Shown: positions 34,043 through 43,447, counted from the first letter of the stretch. The stretch is DNA of 64,000 bases from Actinomadura macra NBRC 14102 (GCF_001552215.1 NZ_BCQT01000006.1:124001-188000), one strand, 5' to 3'. Notes: a model not told the origin generated them from the letters alone. Translations and numbers: made by a program.

Positions 34043-34984
34043 GTGCGCGCCATGCTCATCGCCAACCCCAAGGCGACCTCAACCTCCCGGCGGGCCCGCG
34101 ACCTTCTCGTGCGGGCCTTCTCCGGCGATCTCGATCTCGTCATCGCCGAGACCGGCCACCGCGGGCATGCCACCGAGCTCGCGCGGCGGGCGGCGGTGGA
34201 GGAGTACGACGCGGTGATCGCGCTCGGCGGGGACGGGACCGTGAACGAGGCGGTCAACGGCCTGCTGGCGGAGGGCCCCTCGCCCGACCTGCCGGCCCTG
34301 GCGGTCCTGCCGATCGGCAGCGCGAACGTGTTCGCCCGCGCGCTCGGCCTGCCCGGCGACCCTGTCGGGGCGACCCGGGTGGTGCTGGACGCGCTGCGCG
34401 CGGGGCGGCACCGGACGGTCGGGCTCGGCACCGCCAGCCACCCGGGGGGCACGGAGCGTTACTTCACCTTCTGCGCCGGTGTGGGGCTGGACGCGGAGGT
34501 CGTGCGGGAGGTGGAGCGCCGCCGGGGCGCCGGCGCCAAGGCCGACCCGTCGCTCTATGTGCGCACCGCCGTCCGGCATTTCTTCTCCGGCACCGATCGG
34601 CGGCGTCCCGCGGTAACGCTGGAAGTGCCGGGACGGCCACCGATATCGGGACTGTTCCTGGCCTTCATCTCCAATACCTCGCCGTGGACTTACATGGGTC
34701 CGCTGCCGGTGAATCCGAGTCCGAAGGCGAACTTCTCTCGCGGCCTCGACGTGTTCGGGATGCGGTCGCTGGACGTGGCGCCGACACTGGGGGCGCTGGG
34801 CCGGATGCTGACCGCCCGGACCCGTCCCGTTCAGGGCCGTCACATGCTGAACCTGCACGACGTGGCGGAGGTCACGCTGCGCGCGGAGCGCCCGGTCGCT
34901 TTCCAGTTGGACGGCGACTACCTTGGTGAACAGGAGCACATCACGTTCCGTTCGGTCCCGAAGGCGATACGCATCGTCATATGA
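34043..34984 (+). CDS. diacylglycerol kinase family lipid kinase
   Basis: A 313-residue DagK/YegS-type lipid kinase. It starts MRAMLIANPKATSTSRRARD and has the catalytic-domain hallmark ALGGDGTVNEAVNG near residue 60 and LPIGSANVFARALGLP near 95. The C-terminal domain has FQLDGDYLGEQEHITF. The likely reaction is phosphorylation of diacylglycerol or a related lipid at the membrane. Starts at GTG 34043. Confidence 0.92.
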   Translation: MRAMLIANPKATSTSRRARDLLVRAFSGDLDLVIAETGHRGHATELARRAAVEEYDAVIALGGDGTVNEAVNGLLAEGPSPDLPALAVLPIGSANVFARALGLPGDPVGATRVVLDALRAGRHRTVGLGTASHPGGTERYFTFCAGVGLDAEVVREVERRRGAGAKADPSLYVRTAVRHFFSGTDRRRPAVTLEVPGRPPISGLFLAFISNTSPWTYMGPLPVNPSPKANFSRGLDVFGMRSLDVAPTLGALGRMLTARTRPVQGRHMLNLHDVAEVTLRAERPVAFQLDGDYLGEQEHITFRSVPKAIRIVI

Positions 34985-35056
34985 GGCCGACCGATGCCCC
35001 CGTTAACGACAAAGCAACACGGCCGACCCACCGATGTGACACATGCGACACCCATA

Positions 35057-35078
35057 CTTTGAGAATCCTTTCTCAAAG
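35057..35078. promoter_or_regulatory. inverted repeat upstream of whiB
   Basis: CTTTGAGA-atcctt-TCTCAAAG, perfect 8-bp arms. It could end the DagK transcript or serve as an operator. It is notably A+T-rich for this genome. Confidence 0.4.
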
Positions 35079-35219
35079 GTCTTGCGTGTGCCCGTGACCG
35101 GCTGACACGCTCAAAGTGCGCCAGCCGACAGGGGCCACAACGTCGTCAGCCTCCTGTTCGCGGCGCCGCCGAACAATCACCCCTGGACATGGCCACCGCC
35201 GCTCCGGGTGTTCGCGACA

Positions 35220-35235
35220 TGTGAACCCGTTCACA
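35220..35235. promoter_or_regulatory. CRP-type binding site in the whiB promoter
   Basis: TGTGA-ACCCGT-TCACA matches the CRP consensus TGTGA-N6-TCACA exactly, 41 bp before the whiB ATG. CRP control of whiB1 is established in M. tuberculosis; transfer to this organism is inference. Confidence 0.65.
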
Positions 35236-35276
35236 AAAGTGGAGTGATTCCACCACCTGACGAAGGAGTGGACCGC

Positions 35277-35537
35277 ATGGACTGGCGCCACCGCGCAGCC
35301 TGCCGTGACGTGGACCCCGAGCTGTTCTTCCCGATCGGCAACACCGGGCCCGCGATCCTGCAGATCGAAGAGGCCAAGCAGGTGTGCAAGCGCTGCGATG
35401 TCACCGACGCCTGTCTTCGCTGGGCGCTGGAGTCCGGCCAGGACTCGGGCGTGTGGGGCGGCATGGGCGAGGACGAGCGCCGCGCCCTGAAGCGCCGCGC
35501 CTCCCGCGCCCGCGCCCGCGCCAACGCCGGTCTGTAG
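35277..35537 (+). CDS. whiB1: WhiB-family iron-sulfur regulator (WhiB1/WblE type)
   Basis: An 86-residue WhiB protein beginning MDWRHRAACRDVDPELFFPI. The four [4Fe-4S] ligands are Cys9, Cys37, Cys40 and Cys46; the turn GVWGGMGEDER follows, then a basic C-terminal segment. It matches the WhiB1 (mycobacteria)/WblE (Streptomyces) group, which binds SigA region 4 and responds to NO. The start at 35277 fits the family exactly; GAAGGAG lies upstream. Its neighbour pdtaS is the same as in both genera. Confidence 0.94.
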   Translation: MDWRHRAACRDVDPELFFPIGNTGPAILQIEEAKQVCKRCDVTDACLRWALESGQDSGVWGGMGEDERRALKRRASRARARANAGL

Positions 35538-35674
35538 CCGGTCCGCCTCGACCTACGGCGCCGCATCCGAACCCTCCGGCCGGAGAGCACCAGCGCCGTA
35601 TCCGCACCACCCCGTGCCGAAACGGCACGCGCTCGTGCCCGTGGCCGCCCGGCCGCGGGCACTCGCCGTTTCCG

Positions 35675-37375
35675 TCACGGACGGGGCGGTCCGGGCCGGT
35701 GGTGCTGGTCGACGGGGACGTCCACCACCACCTCCGTGCCGCCTCCCTCGCGCGGCCTGAAGTCGAGCCGCCCGCCGAGCTCGCCCACGATCAGCGTCCG
35801 GACGATCTGGAGTCCGAGGCTGTTGCTGCTCTCCACGTCGAAGTCCGCCGGAAGTCCCTTGCCGTCATCGGCGACCACGACGACCAGCCGCCGCCCCTGC
35901 GCCTCCCCCTGGTCCGCACGGCGCGCGGCCCCCTGCCGCGGCTCGTGTTCGCCGGGCGCGGGCCACTCCCCCCAGACCGGCACACCGCCCGGATCCGGCG
36001 CCGGGTCGCCCTCGCCGTAGCGGTGCGCGGCCACTTCGAGCGTCCCGAAGCGGTTCGCCAGCCCGTGCTCCAGCGCGTTCTGCAGCAGTTCGGTCAGCGC
36101 CATCGCCAGCGGCGTCGCGACCTCGGCGGGCAGCACGCCGAAATTCCCGGCCCGCTTGGGCGTCACCTTCGTCTCCGGCGTCGACACCTCACCCGCCATC
36201 ATGATCACCCGGTCCGCGATGTCGTCGAAGTCGATCAGCTCGTCCGGGGTGTGCGACAGCGTCTCGTGCACGATCGCGATCGATCCGACCCGGCGGACCG
36301 CCTCGTCCAGCGCGGCCCGCCCCTCGGGGATCTGCAACCGGCGCGCCTGGAGCCGCAGCAGCGCCGCGACCGTCTGGAGGTTGTTCTTCACCCGATGGTG
36401 GATCTCCCGGATCGTGGCGTCCTTGGTCATCAGCTCCCGGTCGCGCCAGCGCAGCTCGGTGACATCCCGGCACAGTACGATCGCGCCGATCCGCGTCCCG
36501 CCGACGACCAGCGGGATCGTCCGCAGCTGCATCACCGACCCGTGCGCCTCCACCTCGACCTCGCGGGGCGCCCGGCCGCTCAGGACGACGCTCAGCGCCT
36601 CCTCGCGCGGCTCTCCGGTGTCGCACAAATCCGCGGTGACCCGCCCGAGCGACTCCCCCACCAGGTCGGCCGGGAATCCGAGCCGCCGGTAGGCCGACTG
36701 CGCGTTCGGGCTGGCGTAGCTCACCCGGCCAGAGCGGTCCAGCCGCATCAGCCCGTCCCCGACCCGCGGCGAGCGGACGAGGTTCGGCTCCTCGCCCGGC
36801 ACCGGGAAGCGCCCCTCGGAGATCATCTTCGCGAGGTCGCTGGCACTTTGGAGGTAGGTCAGCTCCAGCCGGCTCGGCGTCCGCGCCGAGCTGAGGTTCG
36901 TGCTGCGCTGGATCACCCCGAGGATCTTGGCGCCGCGCCGCACCGGGATGGACTCCTCCCGGACGGGGATGCCGCTGCCCCACTCCGGGTCGCCCTCCCG
37001 GACGATGCGGCGCTCCCGCCAGGCCACGTCGATCAGCCCGCGCCGTCCCGTCCGGACGACCTTGCCGACCAGGTCCCCGGGATAGGCGGTCGGCCCGGTC
37101 GTGGGCCGCATCTGCGCGATGGCCACCCAGCCGGGCACGGTCGCGCCGGTGTCCAGCGCGACCGGCTGGCGGCGGGACGGACCGGATCCGGCCTCGGTGG
37201 GCAGCGCGTCGCCCGACCGTAGCGGCACCCACAGCAACAGGTCGGCGAACGAGAGGTCCGCGAGGAGTTGCCAGTCCGAGACCAGGGCGTGCAGCCATTC
37301 CACGTCGGTCTCGGTGAGGTCGGTGTGATCGCGGACCAGATCGGTCAAGGTAGGCACGCGACCATCATCGCCCAT
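35675..37375 (-). CDS. pdtaS: PdtaS-like sensor histidine kinase
   Basis: A 566-residue cytosolic kinase (no membrane helix). GAF-like N terminus (EWLHALVSDWQLLADLSFADLLLWV ... VAIAQMRPTTGPTAYPGD), a PAS domain (MRLDRSGRVSYASPNAQSAY), then the HisKA_2 block EIHHRVKNNLQTVAALLRLQ with the phosphoryl-accepting His, and HATPase motifs ALTELLQNALEHGL and DDGKGLP. It normally phosphorylates the ANTAR antiterminator PdtaR, which is not in the window. ATG 37375 is used; GTG 37357 (VPTLTDL) agrees with shorter family starts. An insert of ~35 residues rich in Pro, Gly and Glu splits the ATPase domain. Confidence 0.92.
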   Translation of the reverse strand: MGDDGRVPTLTDLVRDHTDLTETDVEWLHALVSDWQLLADLSFADLLLWVPLRSGDALPTEAGSGPSRRQPVALDTGATVPGWVAIAQMRPTTGPTAYPGDLVGKVVRTGRRGLIDVAWRERRIVREGDPEWGSGIPVREESIPVRRGAKILGVIQRSTNLSSARTPSRLELTYLQSASDLAKMISEGRFPVPGEEPNLVRSPRVGDGLMRLDRSGRVSYASPNAQSAYRRLGFPADLVGESLGRVTADLCDTGEPREEALSVVLSGRAPREVEVEAHGSVMQLRTIPLVVGGTRIGAIVLCRDVTELRWRDRELMTKDATIREIHHRVKNNLQTVAALLRLQARRLQIPEGRAALDEAVRRVGSIAIVHETLSHTPDELIDFDDIADRVIMMAGEVSTPETKVTPKRAGNFGVLPAEVATPLAMALTELLQNALEHGLANRFGTLEVAAHRYGEGDPAPDPGGVPVWGEWPAPGEHEPRQGAARRADQGEAQGRRLVVVVADDGKGLPADFDVESSNSLGLQIVRTLIVGELGGRLDFRPREGGGTEVVVDVPVDQHHRPGPPRP

Positions 37376-37431
37376 GGGTTTGTGGGCGCCCCGCCCGTCC
37401 CCCACCCCCCACGGACTGGGAGGATTCGGGC

Positions 37432-38604
37432 ATGACCGCTCCGGGAGATCCGCTGGCCAGGCTCCGCGACGCCGCCGCGCGCCGCGACACCGCGGGCCTG
37501 CGCCGCACGCTCCGCCCGCGCACCCCCGACCACGACGGCCTGGTCGACCTGGCCTCCAACGACTACCTCGGGCTGGCGGGCGATCCCCGGCTCGTCGCGG
37601 GCGCGGTCGCCGCCGCCCGCGAGTGGGGCACCGGTTCCGCCGGGTCGCGTCTGGTCACCGGGACGACGCGGCTGCACGCGGAGCTGGACCGGCGGCTCGC
37701 CGCGTTCGCCGAGGCCCCCGCCGGGCTCGTGTTCTCCTCCGGCTTCCTGGCCAACCTCGGTGCCGTCACCGCCCTCGCCGGCCCCGGCGCGCTGGTGGTG
37801 TCCGACCAGGTCAACCATGCCTCGATCGTGGACGCCTGCCGGTTGTCGCGGGCCCGCGTCGTGATCGTCCCGCACCGGGACGCCGCCGCCGTGACGGAGG
37901 CCCTCGCCGGACGCGAGGAGGAGCACGCCCTCGTCGTCACCGACGCGGTGTTCTCGGTGGACGGCGACCTCGCGCCACTGACCGAGCTGCACCGCGCCGT
38001 CCGGGCGCACGGGGCGCTCCTGGTGATCGACGAGGCGCACGCTCTCGGCGTCGTCGGCGAGCGGGGCCGGGGCGCCGCCCACGCCGCGGGCCTGGCCGGG
38101 GAGCCGGACGTGGTCCGCACCGTCACGCTGTCGAAGTCGCTGGCGTCCCAGGGCGGGGCCGTCCTCGGCGCGCCCGAGGTGATCGACACACTGATCGACA
38201 CAGCCCGCGCGTTCATCTTCGACACTGGCCTGAACCCACCCGCCGCCGGCGCCGCGCTCGCCGCGTTGGACGTCCTGGAATCGGACCCGGACCTGCCCGG
38301 CCGTGCCCGTGACCGGGCCCGGCGGATGGCAAACCTCGCGGCCGGTTCCGGCCTGGAGACCGCCACTCCTGCCGCGGCCGTCGTCCCGGTGTTCCTGGGC
38401 GAACCGCATGCGGCGCTCCGGGCCGCCGAGATCTGCGCTGAACATGGCGTCCGCGTAGGCTGTTTCCGGCCTCCCTCGGTCCCCAAGGGCCGCGCCTGCC
38501 TGCGGTTGACCGCGCGCGCCACGGTGGACGAGGCAGACCTCACAAGGCTCGCGGCAGCCCTGGCGGAGGTCGCACACTCTACCGCCCGTAGTCTTCACGC
38601 ATAA
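37432..38604 (+). CDS. bioF: 8-amino-7-oxononanoate synthase
   Basis: A 390-residue PLP enzyme joining pimeloyl-ACP or -CoA with alanine, the first committed biotin step. Motifs: SNDYLGLAGD near the N terminus, GSAGSRLVTG, DEAHALGVVGERGRG with the cofactor-binding Asp, and SKSLASQGG with the Schiff-base Lys at 235. It stands alone, divergent from pdtaS; bioB and bioD lie 1.6 kb further on the other strand and bioA is not in the window. 2-amino-3-ketobutyrate ligase is a relative, but the biotin neighbourhood favours BioF. Confidence 0.9.
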   Translation: MTAPGDPLARLRDAAARRDTAGLRRTLRPRTPDHDGLVDLASNDYLGLAGDPRLVAGAVAAAREWGTGSAGSRLVTGTTRLHAELDRRLAAFAEAPAGLVFSSGFLANLGAVTALAGPGALVVSDQVNHASIVDACRLSRARVVIVPHRDAAAVTEALAGREEEHALVVTDAVFSVDGDLAPLTELHRAVRAHGALLVIDEAHALGVVGERGRGAAHAAGLAGEPDVVRTVTLSKSLASQGGAVLGAPEVIDTLIDTARAFIFDTGLNPPAAGAALAALDVLESDPDLPGRARDRARRMANLAAGSGLETATPAAAVVPVFLGEPHAALRAAEICAEHGVRVGCFRPPSVPKGRACLRLTARATVDEADLTRLAAALAEVAHSTARSLHA

Positions 38605-38641
38605 CATCGGGGAGAACCGATGATGAACGTGAGGAGATGCC

Positions 38642-39445
38642 GTGACGGAGGTCAGGGGCGGGCCCCGGCACGGGGGCGGATTCGAGCACGGATTCGAACG
38701 GGCGACACTCGGGGAAGTCGGCAGGCACCACACAAGCCAGGCGCCGCGCATTCCGAAGTACTACAAACTCAAAGAGCTCCTCGTGGAGCTGATCCAGTCG
38801 CTGCCCCCGGGCAGCCCGCTACCACCGGAACGGACCCTCGCCGAGAAGTACGAGACGTCCCGCACGACCGTCCGGCAGGCCCTCGCCGAGCTGGTCGTCG
38901 AGGGGCGCCTTCAGCGGATCCAGGGCAAGGGGACCTTCGTCGCCAAGCCGAAGGTCTCCCAGGAGCTCCAGCTCGTCAGCTACACCGAGGACATGCGGCA
39001 CCACGGGCTGCGGCCCGAGACCCGCATCCTTGAGGCCGGCTACGTCAGCGCCGACGAGCGTCTCGCCACCCTGCTCTGCATCCGCCCGGGAGGGCGGGTG
39101 CTGCGCGTCCACCGGCTTCGGCTCGCCGACGGCGAGCCCATGTCCGTCGACACCTCCCACCTGCCGGCTCGCCGCTTCCCCGGCCTGCGCCGCGAGCTGC
39201 CCCGGCACCACTCCCTGTACGAGACGCTCGCCACCGCCTACGACGTCCACCTGACCGAGGCCGAGGAGACGATCGAGACCGTCCTCGCCACCCCGCACGA
39301 CGCCCAGCTCCTCGGCGTGGACGTCGGCCTCCCGATGCTGCTGCTGTCCCGCCACGCCTTCGACTCCACGGGCCAGCCGGTGGAGTGGGCCCAGTCCCTC
39401 TACCGCGGTGACCGGTACAAGTTCATCACGCGCCTGCGCAGATGA
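38642..39445 (+). CDS. GntR/HutC-family (DasR-like) transcriptional regulator
   Basis: A 267-residue regulator. After a ~35-residue Gly/His-rich N terminus comes a GntR winged helix ([20 protein letters not shown] ... [19 protein letters not shown]). A UTRA effector domain follows ([22 protein letters not shown]; ends [12 protein letters not shown]). The closest visual match is DasR, the N-acetylglucosamine regulator, but effector and targets are not given by context. Starts at GTG 38642, 37 bp after bioF. Confidence 0.88.
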   Translation: MTEVRGGPRHGGGFEHGFERATLGEVGRHHTSQAPRIPKYYKLKELLVELIQSLPPGSPLPPERTLAEKYETSRTTVRQALAELVVEGRLQRIQGKGTFVAKPKVSQELQLVSYTEDMRHHGLRPETRILEAGYVSADERLATLLCIRPGGRVLRVHRLRLADGEPMSVDTSHLPARRFPGLRRELPRHHSLYETLATAYDVHLTEAEETIETVLATPHDAQLLGVDVGLPMLLLSRHAFDSTGQPVEWAQSLYRGDRYKFITRLRR

Positions 39446-39450
39446 GTCGT

Positions 39451-39471
39451 TCGGTGACTCGATCTCACCGA
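39451..39471. promoter_or_regulatory. inverted repeat after the GntR gene
   Basis: TCGGTGA-ctcgatc-TCACCGA, perfect 7-bp arms, 5 bp after the GntR stop and 70 bp before the Uma2 start. Terminator or operator; cannot be decided by sight. Confidence 0.4.
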
Positions 39472-39540
39472 TCCGCATACACTCCGAACACACGTTCCCT
39501 ACGATGACCGGAGCAGATCGTGAGGAAGGAGTCACCGAAA

Positions 39541-40197
39541 GTGACGCTTGTTGATCACAAGGGTCCGATGTTGCTGCCCGACACGGCATACGACATGTGG
39601 GCCCGCGGCGAGCTCGACGACTTCGTCCACGCGCCCGAAAGCTCCCGGGTCGAGGTCATCGGAGGAACGGTCGTTGTGACGCCGCCCCCATCGTTGGAAC
39701 ATAACGCCATCATCGGCGATATCACGTATGCGCTGGCCTTCGCCCATGCGGGCCGGGCCGACTTCCCCTGGCGGGCCGATCAGGGAACCGGCCTGTCCCT
39801 CGTCGGCGTTGGCGAAGGGTTCATACCGGATCTGATGGTCCTGGACCAGGAGGTGTATCTCGCCGCACGACGCTCACGTGTGAGAACGCTGGTGCCCGAC
39901 CAGGTTGAACTCGTCGTCGAGGTCACCTCGTCCAGCAACGCCGGAAACGACCGGCGCCCCACGGAGAAGCGGCGTACCGACAACAAATGGAACGGGTACG
40001 CCGCGGCCGAGATCCCTTACTACCTCCTGATCGACCGCTCCCCCAAAGTCATGCAGTCCATCCTGTACTCCATCCCGGATCAGGGCTCGGCGGCATACCT
40101 GCATGAGGAATCCTGGGACTTCGGACAGACCGTGAAGCTCCCCGAGCCGTTCGACATGGACATCGACACCACCGAGTGGAAATCCTGGGACAACTGA
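39541..40197 (+). CDS. Uma2 family (DUF820) restriction-endonuclease-like protein
   Basis: A 218-residue Uma2 protein of the PD-(D/E)XK fold: VEVIGGTVVVTPPPSLEHNAIIGDI, FIPDLMVLDQE with the catalytic Asp, VELVVEVTSSSN with the Glu, and YAAAEIPYYLLIDR. Such genes are abundant in actinobacteria and cyanobacteria; the biological role is unclear. GTG 39541 is chosen because AAGGAG lies ~11 bases upstream; an in-frame GTG at 39520 lacks one. It converges on bioB with 4 bp between. Confidence 0.9.
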   Translation: MTLVDHKGPMLLPDTAYDMWARGELDDFVHAPESSRVEVIGGTVVVTPPPSLEHNAIIGDITYALAFAHAGRADFPWRADQGTGLSLVGVGEGFIPDLMVLDQEVYLAARRSRVRTLVPDQVELVVEVTSSSNAGNDRRPTEKRRTDNKWNGYAAAEIPYYLLIDRSPKVMQSILYSIPDQGSAAYLHEESWDFGQTVKLPEPFDMDIDTTEWKSWDN

Positions 40198-40201
40198 GAC
40201 T

Positions 40202-41197
40202 TCACAGGGTCTTGGACAGGGCCTTGATGGGCATCTGGAGTTCGGTGAGGAGGTCCAGGTCCTTCTCGGCGGGGCGGCCGAGCGTGGTCAGGTAGTTGCC
40301 GACGATGATCGCGTTGATGCCGCCGAGCATCCCGTCGCGGGTACCGAGATCGCCCAGGGTCAGCTCGCGCCCGCCCGCGTACCGCAGGATGGTGCGGGGC
40401 AGCGCGAGCCGGAACGCCGCGATCGTGCGGAGCGCCTCGGTCCCCTCCACCAGCGGGAAGTCCGCGAACGGGGTCCCCGGACGGGGCGCGAGGAAGTTCA
40501 GCGGGACCTCGTCGGGCTCCAGCTCGGCGAGCTGTGCGGCGAACTCGGCGCGCTGCTCGACGGTCTCGCCCATGCCGACGATGCCGCCGCAGCACACCTC
40601 CATTCCCGCCTCCTTGACCATCCGGAGCGTGTCCCAGCGCTCCTCCCACGAGTGGGTGGTCACCACGTTCGAGAAGTGCGACCGGGCGGTCTCCAGGTTG
40701 TGGTTGTAGCGGTGGACGCCCATCGCCGTCAGCTCGTCCACCTGCTCCTGGGTGAGCATGCCGAGCGAGCAGGCGATGTTGATCTCCACCGCCGCGTTGA
40801 TCGCCTTGACGCCGTCCCGGACCTGCGACATCAGCCGCTCGTCCGGACCCCGGACCGCCGCGACGATGCAGAACTCCGTCGCGCCCGTCAGGGCGGTCTC
40901 CTTCGCGGCCTCGACCAGCTCGGGGATGTTCAGCCACACCGAACGGACGGGCGACTCGAACTTGCCCGACTGGGAGCAGAAATGGCAGTCCTCCGGGCAG
41001 CCGCCCGTCTTGAGCGACACGATGCCCTCGACCTCGACCTCCGGGCCGCACCACCGCACGCGGACCTCGTGCGCGAGGGCCAGCAGGTCCTCCAGCCGGT
41101 CGTCCGGCAGGTTCAGGCACTCCAGCACCTGGGCCTCGGACAGCCCCCGGCCCTCGTCCAGCACCTGCCGCCGCGCCACCTCAAGGATGTCCGTCAC
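40202..41197 (-). CDS. bioB: biotin synthase
   Basis: A 331-residue radical SAM enzyme that inserts sulfur into dethiobiotin. The CxxxCxxC cluster is Cys67, Cys71 and Cys74 ([10 protein letters not shown]); the rest follows BioB closely ([32 protein letters not shown]). GTG 41197 overlaps the bioD stop (GTGA) and has GGAGAAGGGG in front. Actinobacterial BioB of this type depends on the accessory protein BsaP, and a candidate is encoded at 43955. Confidence 0.96.
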   Translation of the reverse strand: MTDILEVARRQVLDEGRGLSEAQVLECLNLPDDRLEDLLALAHEVRVRWCGPEVEVEGIVSLKTGGCPEDCHFCSQSGKFESPVRSVWLNIPELVEAAKETALTGATEFCIVAAVRGPDERLMSQVRDGVKAINAAVEINIACSLGMLTQEQVDELTAMGVHRYNHNLETARSHFSNVVTTHSWEERWDTLRMVKEAGMEVCCGGIVGMGETVEQRAEFAAQLAELEPDEVPLNFLAPRPGTPFADFPLVEGTEALRTIAAFRLALPRTILRYAGGRELTLGDLGTRDGMLGGINAIIVGNYLTTLGRPAEKDLDLLTELQMPIKALSKTL

Positions 41198-41922
41198 GTG
41201 TTCCCCTTCTCCAGCACCGAATCCCGGAAAGTAACAGCATCGAATCCACCACCGAACGAGGGGGCCAGGCCCCGGTGCGCGGTGACGAGGAACTCGGCCG
41301 GGTCCAGGGCGCCCGCACCCGCCGGCAGCACGCCCGCCAGCGGCCGGGCGGCGATCGTCTCCAGGTCCCGGACGTTGCTGCGCATGGCGAGGTCGGGCTC
41401 GTCCGGCCACGCGCCGATCACGACCCCCGCGAGCTGGACGCCGCGGTGCGCCATGGCCTCCAGGGTCAGCGCGGTGTGGTTGAGCGTACCGAGATCGGGC
41501 CGTGCCACCACGACGACGGCGGCGCCGAGCCAGCGCGCCAGGTCCGCGATCGTGGTGCCCTCCTCGTCGTAGCGGACGAGCAGCCCGCCCGCGCCCTCGA
41601 CCAGCACCAACCGGTTGCCGCCGGACAGCTCCCGAACGCGTTTCGCCACGTCCGGCAGCCGGACGGGCGGGAGCCCCGCGCGGCGGGCCGCGGCGGCGGG
41701 CGACAGCGGGTCGGGGAAGCGCGCGAACTCGTGCACGTCGCCGATGCCGGCGAGCCGCGCGACCTCGTCGAGGTCACCGGGCTCACCGTCCCCCACTCCG
41801 GTCTGACCTGGCTTGACGACGGTGACCGGTGCACCGCGCGCGGCGGCCACCGCGGCCAGCGCGGCGGTCACGACGGTCTTGCCGACCCCCGTACAGGTCC
41901 CGGTAATCACGAGCACGCTCAC
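41194..41922 (-). CDS. bioD: dethiobiotin synthase
   Basis: A 242-residue ATP-dependent carboxylase forming the ureido ring of dethiobiotin. P-loop GTCTGVGKT at residues 8-16, VKPGQTG with the conserved Lys, and [18 protein letters not shown]. Start GTG 41922; a second in-frame GTG lies two codons later. It is translationally coupled to bioB. The operon has only these two genes. Confidence 0.93.
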   Translation of the reverse strand: MSVLVITGTCTGVGKTVVTAALAAVAAARGAPVTVVKPGQTGVGDGEPGDLDEVARLAGIGDVHEFARFPDPLSPAAAARRAGLPPVRLPDVAKRVRELSGGNRLVLVEGAGGLLVRYDEEGTTIADLARWLGAAVVVVARPDLGTLNHTALTLEAMAHRGVQLAGVVIGAWPDEPDLAMRSNVRDLETIAARPLAGVLPAGAGALDPAEFLVTAHRGLAPSFGGGFDAVTFRDSVLEKGNT

Positions 41923-42036
41923 GAGCCGCACACTAGCGCGCGCGTGTGGCGGCGACGGATACCGGATCCCCACAGTCTTCGGCCCCGGTTCTTGTGACGG
42001 GGGAACCGGCGGAGCCTCCCGCACGTCAAAGGGCGC

Positions 42037-42831
42037 ATGGCCGGTCCATACGCACGTCTCAGCTGGGTCGTGGCGCTCGCATGCACGAGCACCCTCACCG
42101 CCTGCGACGGGGACTCTGGCGTCACCAAGCCCCCGCACTCGCTCGCCTCCCCCACCGCTTCCGCGTCGCCGCCTTCCGCGGCACCCTCGACCGCGCCCCC
42201 CGCCGAGAAGACCCCCGCCGGTGAACACCTCGTGCTGCGATGGCGCGAGACCGGCGGGATCGTCGGCAAGGGCGGCCCGGGAACCCTGCCCGATTTCTCC
42301 CTCTACTCGACGGGCCGCGCCGTGGTCGCGTCCGCGGGGGACCCCGTGGAGTACCGCCTGAAGCCCGCGGCGCTCAAGCGTCTCCTGGACGAGGCGCGGG
42401 CGGCCGGGCTCGGTCGCCCGCACACGACCGGCTCCGGCCAGATCGCCGACGCGATCACGCTGGAGTTCACCTTCGGCCGGGCGCACACCAAGATCATCCA
42501 ACCGGAGGAGCAGTCCGACCCCGCGGTGAGGTTCCGCGACCGCCTGGACCCGCGCACCTGGCCCGCCTCCGACCTCGCCGCCCCGCGCAAGCCCTACTCC
42601 CCCGCCCGTGTCGCCGTCCTGGCGGGCGAGGGCGGTGGCGGGACGGTCAAGAACTGGCCGCTGTCCCCCCTCGGCAAGGGCGAGCCGGCCGCCGGCGCGA
42701 CCTGCACCCTGGCACCCGCCGCGAAGGTTCCCGACACCAATCCCGACATCGCCTGGCGCAGCGAGGGCAAGACCTACTCCGTCCGCCTCCGCCCCCTGCT
42801 CCCCGGAGAGTCCACCTGCCGCGACGTCTGA
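42037..42831 (+). CDS. putative secreted lipoprotein, function unknown
   Basis: A 264-residue protein with a lipoprotein signal peptide, lipobox LTAC with Cys23. A Ser/Pro/Ala-rich linker (to ~residue 60) is followed by a globular domain starting EHLVLRWRETGGIVG and containing LPDFSLYSTGRAVV and ADAITLEFTF. The domain resembles the many unnamed actinobacterial surface lipoproteins; I do not know its function. One Cys pair (Cys226 region and Cys262) may form a disulfide. Confidence 0.8.
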   Translation: MAGPYARLSWVVALACTSTLTACDGDSGVTKPPHSLASPTASASPPSAAPSTAPPAEKTPAGEHLVLRWRETGGIVGKGGPGTLPDFSLYSTGRAVVASAGDPVEYRLKPAALKRLLDEARAAGLGRPHTTGSGQIADAITLEFTFGRAHTKIIQPEEQSDPAVRFRDRLDPRTWPASDLAAPRKPYSPARVAVLAGEGGGGTVKNWPLSPLGKGEPAAGATCTLAPAAKVPDTNPDIAWRSEGKTYSVRLRPLLPGESTCRDV

Positions 42832-42858
42832 GCCGGTTGCGACCACCCCCTCTCGTAC

Positions 42859-42877
42859 GTACAATTTCTTGTACAAG
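42859..42877. promoter_or_regulatory. operator of the yefM-yoeB pair
   Basis: GTACAA-tttc-TTGTAC (42859-42874) overlapping the 10-bp palindrome CTTGTACAAG (42868-42877), 15-30 bp before the antitoxin ATG. The core TGTACA is the sequence bound by E. coli YefM-YoeB, so autorepression is very likely. Confidence 0.7.
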
Positions 42878-42891
42878 CAAGGGGGGCGACC

Positions 42892-43143
42892 ATGAGGACG
42901 ATGACCTATTCCGAGTCCCGCGCCAGGTATGCCGAAACGCTCGACAAGGTGGTCGACGATCGCGAGGAAGTGATCATCACCCGCGCCGGTCACGAACCGG
43001 TGGTCATCGTCGCACTCGATGACTATGAGTCTCTCAAGGAGACCGCCTACCTGCTCAAGAGCCCCGCCAACGCCCGCCGCCTGCTGGCCTCCATAGACCG
43101 GCTGGAGCACGAGGGCGGGATAGAGAAGCCCCTCGCCGAATGA
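42892..43143 (+). CDS. yefM: YefM/Phd family antitoxin
   Basis: An 83-residue antitoxin: N-terminal DNA-binding domain MRTMTYSESRARYAETLDKV ... VIITRAGHEPVVIVALDDYESL, then a C-terminal toxin-binding stretch (LLKSPANARRLLASI). The last codons overlap the toxin start (ATGA). GGGGGG precedes the ATG. Confidence 0.95.
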   Translation: MRTMTYSESRARYAETLDKVVDDREEVIITRAGHEPVVIVALDDYESLKETAYLLKSPANARRLLASIDRLEHEGGIEKPLAE

Positions 43144-43400
43144 AGCTCGTCTGGGACGAGAGCGCCTGGGACGACTATGTCTGGTGGCAGACCGAGGATC
43201 GCAAGGTCCTCAAACGGATCAACATCCTGATCAGGGATATTCAACGTAACGGCAACGACGGGATCGGCAAGCCCGAGCCACTGAAACACGGATTTCACGG
43301 CTACTGGTCGCGTCGCATCACAGACGAACACCGCCTCATCTACAAGGTGACCGAAAGCGACGTCCGCATCGCTGCCTGCCGCTACCACTACGGGCGTTGA
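43140..43400 (+). CDS. yoeB: YoeB/Txe family mRNA endoribonuclease toxin
   Basis: An 86-residue ribosome-dependent RNase toxin. It begins MKLVWDESAWDDYVWWQTED; catalytic-type residues are visible in GKPEPLKHGFHGYWSRRI (Glu, then Arg) and the terminal CRYHYGR (His-Tyr). All expected active-site positions appear intact, so the module looks functional. Autoregulated with yefM. Confidence 0.95.
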   Translation: MKLVWDESAWDDYVWWQTEDRKVLKRINILIRDIQRNGNDGIGKPEPLKHGFHGYWSRRITDEHRLIYKVTESDVRIAACRYHYGR

Positions 43401-43447
43401 CCCACGTGCCGTGAGGCCGTGGTGCGGCGGCGGGATATCGTGGCGCC

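Larger units (their letters stand above)
34985..35276. other. 292-bp regulatory region upstream of whiB
   Basis: No gene. It contains a symmetric hairpin (35057-35078) and a perfect CRP-type box (35220-35235), described separately. Confidence 0.6.

Noticed and set aside
39550..40197. Uma2 gene as part of a restriction or defence island
   Set aside because: No methyltransferase, helicase or other defence gene is adjacent; Uma2 genes are common singletons.
41922..43110. Upstream in-frame extension of bioD
   Set aside because: The extension runs antisense through the lipoprotein and antitoxin genes; the P-loop begins eight residues after GTG 41922, where BioD proteins normally start.
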